Shown one piece after another: positions 13,396-17,487 of a DNA stretch of 17,487 nt; within the stretch, counting starts at the first letter, position 1, and the number at the start of each line of letters is the position of its first letter. The notes under the pieces were generated by a model. It ran no database searches and was not told the origin of the DNA. It saw nothing but the letters and a program-made list of their open reading frames with translations. Source of the stretch: Kiritimatiellales bacterium (GTDB lineage Bacteria > Verrucomicrobiota > Kiritimatiellia > Kiritimatiellales > Pontiellaceae); NCBI GenBank assembly GCA_021734595.1, contig JAIPIO010000033.1:1-17487 (forward strand), written 5' to 3'. The translations under genes were made by a program, and so were the position numbers.

Positions 13396-14595
13396 CTACT
13401 TCAACTCGGAAAGCAGCACTTTTCCCGTGTCGGTAGGCTCGTGCTTCTTGTTGAACAGGTGGGTATACGAAAAAAGCGCGTAGCCGTGGCAACCACTCTG
13501 CTCGACCGCCCGGATCTCGCGGATGATTTCATCCGCATCGTGCGTGCAGAGAATGCCGACAACGACGGAATCCAGCCCGGAGTGGCCCACTTCCTTTTTG
13601 TAGGCCTTGAGACGGCCGTCAAACTGCGTTGCGCTGTAGTTCATCGTTACCGCCCAATCGATCAACTGCCGCCGCACCCACGTGCGGGAATCCTGGCAGG
13701 CATCCCGGAAGCCCTCGTGCATGTCCCCCATCACGGCGGCGGTCAGCAGGCACGATTCACCACGCTTCGCCCGTACCGTGTAGAGAATATCCCGCAACAC
13801 TTTCGTTATCGCCTCCCGCCGGAATTCATCAAACCGTTTCCCGGAAAGTTGCGTTCCGTGTTTTTTGGCGAAGAGCTCCTTCGTCAGCGGGTCATGCGAA
13901 AACGATGCATGTGTTTTGATCTCGGCATGCGAAGCACCGGGGTAATGCTCATCCGCCACCATGTGGTAGTCGTGCGGGAAGCGGATATAGTCGAGGTGAA
14001 TGCCGTCCACATCGTAGTCGCACAGCTCGCCGAACACCCCCTTCAGGTGCTGCCGGACATCCGGATGGACCGGATTTAGAAAAGAGTACCACCCGGAAGT
14101 GGGCTTCATCCGGTCGCCGGCCTGATCCACCATGAACCACTCCCTATGGGCGGTCCAAAGCTGCCCGGCCGCCGCCGGCGGATCTTTCATCCCGCGCCAA
14201 GCCGGCAGCACATTGGCATAGGCATGAATCCGGATGCCGGCCGCATGCGCCCGTTCGATTGCCAGTTGCAGCGGATCCCAACCAGGATCGGTTCCCGTCG
14301 CAGCCACGTTGGTGCCCGACAGCTCAAAGGCCCAGGGCTCCAGCCGACTGGCATAAAACGCGGTGGCATTGCCCCGGATCTGAAAAAAGACATCCGTGAA
14401 CCCCGCGGCCGCTACATTCCCAATGATCCGGGCTACATCCTGCGGCGTGGTGTAGTCGAAACGCGTAACCCATATGGCGCGGACATCCACCCCCTCGCGC
14501 TCCGGACGCCGCGTGCAGAGGGTCGCCAGCAGCAGCAGCAGAACAATCAAACACAATACAAGGGGGAGCAGGACTCTATACGTTGGAAGCTTCAT
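13396..14595 (-). CDS. GHL10-family glycoside-hydrolase-like protein, membrane-anchored or secreted
   Basis: The 399-aa protein has an N-terminal hydrophobic signal or anchor (about residues 8-27) with a weak, non-canonical lipobox (LATLC). A TIM-barrel-like domain of the GHL10/DUF187 family follows: VRAIWVTRFDY, DVFFQIRGNATAFYAS, DPLQLAIERAHAAGIRIHAYANVLP, SFLNPVHPDVRQHL and GIHLDYIRFPHDYH (Asp202 the likely acidic residue). The family includes E. coli DigH (YddW), which cleaves stem-peptide-free peptidoglycan glycans. A cell-envelope glycan substrate is therefore plausible but not shown here. The start has an AAAAGGAAA about eight bases upstream. It is convergent with the membrane-protein gene and divergent from pyrH. 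Confidence 0.87.
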   Translation of the reverse strand: MKLPTYRVLLPLVLCLIVLLLLLATLCTRRPEREGVDVRAIWVTRFDYTTPQDVARIIGNVAAAGFTDVFFQIRGNATAFYASRLEPWAFELSGTNVAATGTDPGWDPLQLAIERAHAAGIRIHAYANVLPAWRGMKDPPAAAGQLWTAHREWFMVDQAGDRMKPTSGWYSFLNPVHPDVRQHLKGVFGELCDYDVDGIHLDYIRFPHDYHMVADEHYPGASHAEIKTHASFSHDPLTKELFAKKHGTQLSGKRFDEFRREAITKVLRDILYTVRAKRGESCLLTAAVMGDMHEGFRDACQDSRTWVRRQLIDWAVTMNYSATQFDGRLKAYKKEVGHSGLDSVVVGILCTHDADEIIREIRAVEQSGCHGYALFSYTHLFNKKHEPTDTGKVLLSELK

Positions 14596-14623
14596 GGGAC
14601 AATTTCCTTTTGTTGGTGCTTTG

Positions 14624-14670
14624 TTCCAATGCCTGGAAAAGCAATCGATTGGAATTTCCAGACATTGGAA
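14624..14670. repeat. Two TTCCA...TGGAA palindromes upstream of pyrH
   Basis: TTCCAATGCCTGGAA (14624-14638) and TTCCAGACATTGGAA (14656-14670) are reverse complements apart from one base. The second is extended to a 21-bp dyad (14653-14673) whose edge overlaps the predicted pyrH -35 box. The pair lies between the divergent GHL10 and pyrH genes. Confidence 0.8.
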
Positions 14671-14671
14671 A

Positions 14672-14700
14672 TTTACAGCCGCACCTGCATGTTCTAGTAT
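14672..14700 (+). promoter_or_regulatory. Candidate sigma70-type promoter for pyrH-frr
   Basis: TTTACA (14672-14677) and TAGTAT (14695-14700) are separated by exactly 17 bp. The -35 matches five of six consensus bases and the -10 four. It lies 27 nt upstream of the pyrH ATG. Confidence 0.55.
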
Positions 14701-14727
14701 TTACGCGACTACACAGGAAAGGAATAT

Positions 14728-15438
14728 ATGAAGTATAAGCGCATTTTATTGAAAATCAGTGGTGAAGCATTGCAAAACAAGGAGAAAGGGCTGAACCACG
14801 ATCCAGAGATTCTTTCCATGATTGCGAATCAGTTTAAGCAGCTGCTTGATCTGGGCGCAGAAATCGCCGTGGTGGTCGGCGGCGGCAACATATTCCGGGG
14901 ACTGGCCGGAGTCGGCGCGGGCACGGACCGCACCACCGGCGACTATATGGGGATGCTGGCCACTGTCATCAATAGCATGGCGCTGCAGTCCGCGCTGGAA
15001 AATGTCGGCATCGAGACCCGCGTCATGACGGCCATTGCGATGCCTGCCATCGCGGAACCCTTCATCCGCCGCAAGGCCATGCGCCACCTCGAAAAAGGGC
15101 GTGTCGTGATTTTCGGCGCGGGCACCGGCAACCCGTATTTCACCACCGACAGCGCCGCGGCGCTGCGTGCTTCGGAGATCGGAGCCGACATTCTGATGAA
15201 AGCCACGAAAGTGGACGGCATCTACTCCGCGGATCCGATGACGGATCCCCATGCAACGCGCTATGACAAGATCACCTATCAGGAGGCCCTGTCCCGGCAG
15301 CTGCGGGTGATGGATGCCGCCGCTTTTTCATTGTGCATGGAAAACGATATTCCCATAATAGTTTTTAACTTTTTTAGCGAAAACGGCATGGTCGATGTGT
15401 TTACGGGAAAAAACACCGGCACATTGGTAGCACATTAA
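14728..15438 (+). CDS. pyrH: Uridylate kinase (UMP kinase)
   Basis: PyrH phosphorylates UMP to UDP with ATP in pyrimidine nucleotide synthesis, in the cytoplasm. The 236-aa protein is typical of the bacterial amino-acid-kinase-fold enzyme. It shows KRILLKISGEAL at the N-terminus, AVVVGGGNIFRG, RTTGDYMGMLATVINSMALQ, the GAGTGNPYFTTDSAAALRA loop and ATKVDGIYSADP. The ATG follows AGGAAAGGA at good spacing and a recognisable promoter. It is 13 nt upstream of frr, the widespread pyrH-frr arrangement (often with tsf and rpsB, which are not seen here). Confidence 0.98.
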   Translation: MKYKRILLKISGEALQNKEKGLNHDPEILSMIANQFKQLLDLGAEIAVVVGGGNIFRGLAGVGAGTDRTTGDYMGMLATVINSMALQSALENVGIETRVMTAIAMPAIAEPFIRRKAMRHLEKGRVVIFGAGTGNPYFTTDSAAALRASEIGADILMKATKVDGIYSADPMTDPHATRYDKITYQEALSRQLRVMDAAAFSLCMENDIPIIVFNFFSENGMVDVFTGKNTGTLVAH

Positions 15439-15451
15439 CCGGAGAAAAAGG

Positions 15452-16009
15452 ATGCATACAGAAGTACTGTTATCAACAGAAGAAAAAATGAGCAAGACGG
15501 TGGCGTTTCTCCAGCAGGAACTGTCCGGTCTTCGTACTGGAAAAGCCAACCCGGCATTGGTGGAAAACATAACCATCGATTATTACGGCTCGCAGACGCG
15601 GTTGCGCGACATTGCCAACATTTCCACACCGGAACCGCGCCTGATTGTCATCAATGCGTTTGACCCGTCATCGCTGGGCATGATCGAAAAAGCCATTACG
15701 GCGGCAAACATCGGTATCACGCCCCTGAATGACGGACGCCTGATCCGCGTGCCGATTCCGGAACTCAGCGAGGAACGTCGCAAAGAGCTGATCAAATTGG
15801 CCGGGCGCATTACCGAAGAGCAGCGCGTTGCGGTTCGCAATATCCGCCGCGACGCCAACGATCAGGTGAAGACGCTGCAGAAAGACGGGAAAATCACGGA
15901 AGACGAACGTGAAGAGGCGCTGAAGGAAATCCAGGAATATACCAACGATTTCATCAAAAAAATGGATGCGATGCTGGTAGCGAAAGAAAAAGACGTGCTG
16001 GAGGTGTAG
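15452..16009 (+). CDS. frr: Ribosome recycling factor
   Basis: RRF splits post-termination ribosomes together with EF-G. The 185-aa length is canonical. Signatures are LSGLRTGKANPALVENITIDYYGSQTRL cut into its usual blocks (RTGKANPALVE, DYYGSQT), ISTPEPRLIVINAFD, NDGRLIRVPIPELSEERRKEL and AVRNIRRDANDQ, with the charged C-terminal helix ending KEKDVLEV. The ATG follows GGAGAAAAAGG. It is co-transcribed with pyrH. Confidence 0.98.
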   Translation: MHTEVLLSTEEKMSKTVAFLQQELSGLRTGKANPALVENITIDYYGSQTRLRDIANISTPEPRLIVINAFDPSSLGMIEKAITAANIGITPLNDGRLIRVPIPELSEERRKELIKLAGRITEEQRVAVRNIRRDANDQVKTLQKDGKITEDEREEALKEIQEYTNDFIKKMDAMLVAKEKDVLEV

Positions 16010-16014
16010 TGGAT

Positions 16015-16064
16015 TATTGGTTGCGTGGCATTGGATCCCAGTTCCTTCATTACGACAACCAATA
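16015..16064 (+). promoter_or_regulatory. Inverted repeat between frr and coaC
   Basis: TATTGGTTG (16015-16023) and CAACCAATA (16056-16064) are perfect 9-bp arms with a 32-nt loop. They fill the 81-nt gap between frr and coaC. No T-tract of terminator type follows. It may be an mRNA hairpin separating the two gene pairs; no function is shown. Confidence 0.4.
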
Positions 16065-16090
16065 CTCTTTAACCGGAGCAAAACGACACA

Positions 16091-16645
16091 ATGAAACCCA
16101 AGGTACTGATCGGTGTAAGCGGTTGTATTGCTGCATACAAAACTGCCGAGGTTGTGAGCCAACTGGTGAAGGCAGACATAAACGTGCGGGTGGTCATGAC
16201 AGAAAATGCCTGCCGCTTCGTGACCCCCCTGACGTTTGCCGCCTTGACGCAGCAGCACGTATTGACGTCGATCTTCCCCGACACCCTTACCAGCAGCAAG
16301 GAAGTGATCTACCCGCATCTCTATCCGGCAACGGAAGCAGATGCATTCGTCATCGTTCCCGCCACGGCCAATATCATCGCGAAGCTGGCGCATGGAATGG
16401 GTGACGATATCGTTTCCTGCAGTGCGCTGGCATTAAAACCCGATTGCAAGCGGATTTTCTGCCCGGCCATGAATGCCCAGATGTGGTCGCAGCAGGTGGT
16501 TGGGGAAAACGCGAGAAAGCTGCTGAAGCTGGGCTGGCACCAGATCGGTCCCGAAGTGGGTCGGATGGCCTGCGGCACGTACGGCGCCGGGCGCCTATCG
16601 GCTCCTTCCGCCATAACCGAGGTCATCCTCAGTTCCGTGCTCTGA
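16091..16645 (+). CDS. coaC: Phosphopantothenoylcysteine decarboxylase (CoaC), unfused
   Basis: CoaC decarboxylates 4'-phosphopantothenoylcysteine to 4'-phosphopantetheine with FMN in coenzyme A synthesis. The 184-aa flavoprotein shows LIGVSGCIAAYKTAEVV for FMN binding, the catalytic His76 (VIYPHLYPATEAD), IVPATANIIAKLAHGMGDD, PAMNAQMW (125-132) with the conserved Asn128, and the substrate-clamp motif MACGTYGAGRL with Cys161. In most bacteria this domain is fused to CoaB as one ~400-aa protein. Here a TGA ends it at residue 184 and a separate coaB begins seven bases later. Both parts look complete, so this is a genuine split and not a frameshift wreck. Confidence 0.95.
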   Translation: MKPKVLIGVSGCIAAYKTAEVVSQLVKADINVRVVMTENACRFVTPLTFAALTQQHVLTSIFPDTLTSSKEVIYPHLYPATEADAFVIVPATANIIAKLAHGMGDDIVSCSALALKPDCKRIFCPAMNAQMWSQQVVGENARKLLKLGWHQIGPEVGRMACGTYGAGRLSAPSAITEVILSSVL

Positions 16646-16652
16646 ACCAGCG

Positions 16653-17288
16653 ATGCAAAAACGAGTTCTCATCCTGTCCGGGCCCACGCACGAATACTTT
16701 GATGCGGTGCGCTACATCGGCAACGCCAGTAGCGGAAAAATGGGCAAAGCCCTTGCCGGGGAGGCACTGGCCCGAGGCTTTTCCGTTGAGTTTATAAGCG
16801 GCCCGGTTGCGGAACAGAACCTTCCGCACATTGGAAACACACACATCCATTCCATCCAAAGCTCGGAAGAAATGCTGTTCGCCGCGCGCGGTCTTTTCCA
16901 ACGCTCGGAAATTATAATTTTTGCCGCCGCCGTGGCAGACTATGCGCCCGCCGAAAAAACCGGCGAAAAGCTTCCTAAATCCGAAACGGAGCTGCTGCTC
17001 AAACTCCGCCCCACCCCGGACATTGCCAAAACACTCTGCGCCTGCAAACAGCCGGGGCAAACAGCCATCGGCTTTGCCCTGCAGACCTCCGATGGCCCCG
17101 CAAAGGCCCGCGCCAAACTAAAAGCGAAAAATCTCGATGGCATTGTGCTCAATACCCCCGCCACCCTCGGTGCGGATAACGGCTCCTTCAGCTTTCTCGC
17201 TGCCGGCGCGGAAGCGTTTGATGATTGGGGATGCATTGACAAAACCGAATGCGCCCGGAAAATTTTCGAGGCGATCGACCGACTGTAG
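16653..17288 (+). CDS. coaB: Phosphopantothenate-cysteine ligase (CoaB), unfused
   Basis: CoaB activates 4'-phosphopantothenate with a nucleotide and joins it to cysteine, the step before CoaC. The 211-aa protein carries LSGPTHEYFDAVRYIGN (Asn24 of the conserved SGPT...N motif), SSGKMGKALA, FAAAVADYAP (90-99), the Lys-rich loop EKLPKSE, LRPTPDI, IGFALQTS and LKAKNLDGIVLN. These are all in the order of the CoaB half of fused CoaBC. Seven bases separate it from coaC. It has no clear Shine-Dalgarno of its own, so translation may depend on coupling to coaC. Confidence 0.95.
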   Translation: MQKRVLILSGPTHEYFDAVRYIGNASSGKMGKALAGEALARGFSVEFISGPVAEQNLPHIGNTHIHSIQSSEEMLFAARGLFQRSEIIIFAAAVADYAPAEKTGEKLPKSETELLLKLRPTPDIAKTLCACKQPGQTAIGFALQTSDGPAKARAKLKAKNLDGIVLNTPATLGADNGSFSFLAAGAEAFDDWGCIDKTECARKIFEAIDRL

Positions 17289-17293
17289 CGCAT

Positions 17294-17308
17294 TTCCAAT
17301 GGCTGGAA
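17294..17308. repeat. TTCCA...TGGAA palindrome after coaB
   Basis: TTCCAATGGCTGGAA is a single copy in the 29-nt gap between coaB and the next gene, only nine bases from that gene's start codon. Confidence 0.75.
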
Positions 17309-17317
17309 AAATTCAGT

Positions 17318-17487
17318 ATGAAAATATATTTTGCAGGATCAATCCGGGGCGGACGCGAATATGCGGCGACCTATCACCTGCTCATTTCGCATATCTCAAC
17401 GCGTGCCCGGGTACTGACCGAACATATCAGCAACAGTGAACTGTCCGTCTGCGGCGAAGACAATCTTTCGGATGAACAAATTTATGC
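17318..17487 (+). CDS. DNPH1-like 2'-deoxynucleoside 5'-phosphate N-hydrolase, 5' part
   Basis: Only the first 56 codons are in the window. MKIYFAGSIRGGREYAATY, then a helix, then RVLTEHISNSEL with Glu at the end of the LTEH motif and a GE..LSDEQIY segment, closely follow the start of human DNPH1 (Rcl), which hydrolyses the N-glycosidic bond of deoxynucleoside monophosphates. The related bacterial nucleoside 2-deoxyribosyltransferases share the fold, so transferase activity is the main alternative. If it is a hydrolase it would act in nucleotide-pool cleaning. The gene is close behind coaB (29 nt) and may be read from the same transcript. Confidence 0.8.
   Translation, partial: MKIYFAGSIRGGREYAATYHLLISHISTRARVLTEHISNSELSVCGEDNLSDEQIY

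Noticed and set aside
13363..14079. 238-aa plus-strand open frame opposite the GHL10 gene
   Set aside because: It begins within the palindrome pair and lies wholly antisense to a gene with clear family motifs.

Overview
The window carries a complete type I-C (Dvulg-type) CRISPR-Cas locus on the minus strand (about 1-8364), followed by chromosomal housekeeping and accessory genes, mostly on the plus strand (8781-17487). The DNA is moderately GC-rich. Several features suggest a bacterium of the PVC group, perhaps Kiritimatiellota or Verrucomicrobiota: adjacent but unfused coaC and coaB, a DNPH1-type nucleotide hydrolase, a GT-C-like membrane protein with a TPR tail, and abundant short intergenic repeats. 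That placement is inference; no rRNA or other taxonomic marker is present.

Region 1 (1-8364, minus strand). The order in transcription is cas3 - cas5c - cas8c (with an internal cas11c start) - cas7 - four-helix-bundle gene (S23/Avd-like) - cas4 - cas1 - cas2 - leader - CRISPR array. The array is cut by the window start, so only the two leader-proximal repeats and one spacer are visible. Interference genes are joined by ATGA overlaps (cas5c/cas8c/cas7). A 13-bp perfect hairpin lies two bases after the cas7 stop. Next comes an extra gene not normally part of type I-C operons, a 169-aa S23-family four-helix-bundle protein that overlaps cas4 by GTGA. Five copies of an AT-rich, roughly 33-bp repeat (core GATTTGAAATCTGAAAT-like) occur only in this adaptation half: at the cas7/S23 junction, inside the S23 gene, inside cas4, at the cas4/cas1 junction and at the cas1/cas2 junction. 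The coding copies are translated as LKSEISDLKS-like peptides. cas8c contains a near-perfect Shine-Dalgarno followed by an in-frame ATG, as expected for separately translated Cas11c.

Region 2 (8365-8780). This is a gene-free spacer of about 415 bp between divergent cas3 and mutS. It holds an orphan plus-strand terminator, four 15-bp palindromes of the TTCCANNNNNTGGAA type, a 10-bp-period ATCCGTGTCY repeat and a candidate mutS promoter.

Region 3 (8781-14595). It holds mutS, a polytopic membrane protein with a soluble TPR-containing C-terminus, and, convergent to it, a GHL10-family glycoside-hydrolase-like protein. A pair of inverted TTCCAA palindromes forms a large hairpin between the convergent genes.

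Region 4 (14672-17487). A sigma70-like promoter precedes pyrH and frr. These are followed by separate coaC and coaB genes (coenzyme A synthesis) and the 5' part of a DNPH1-like 2'-deoxynucleoside 5'-phosphate N-hydrolase gene that runs off the window.

Most notable observations: the S23/Avd-like gene translationally coupled to the Cas4-Cas1-Cas2 module; repeat copies confined to that module and tolerated inside proteins; the internal Cas11c start; the post-cas7 hairpin; and a palindrome family that in two cases abuts a predicted -35 box.
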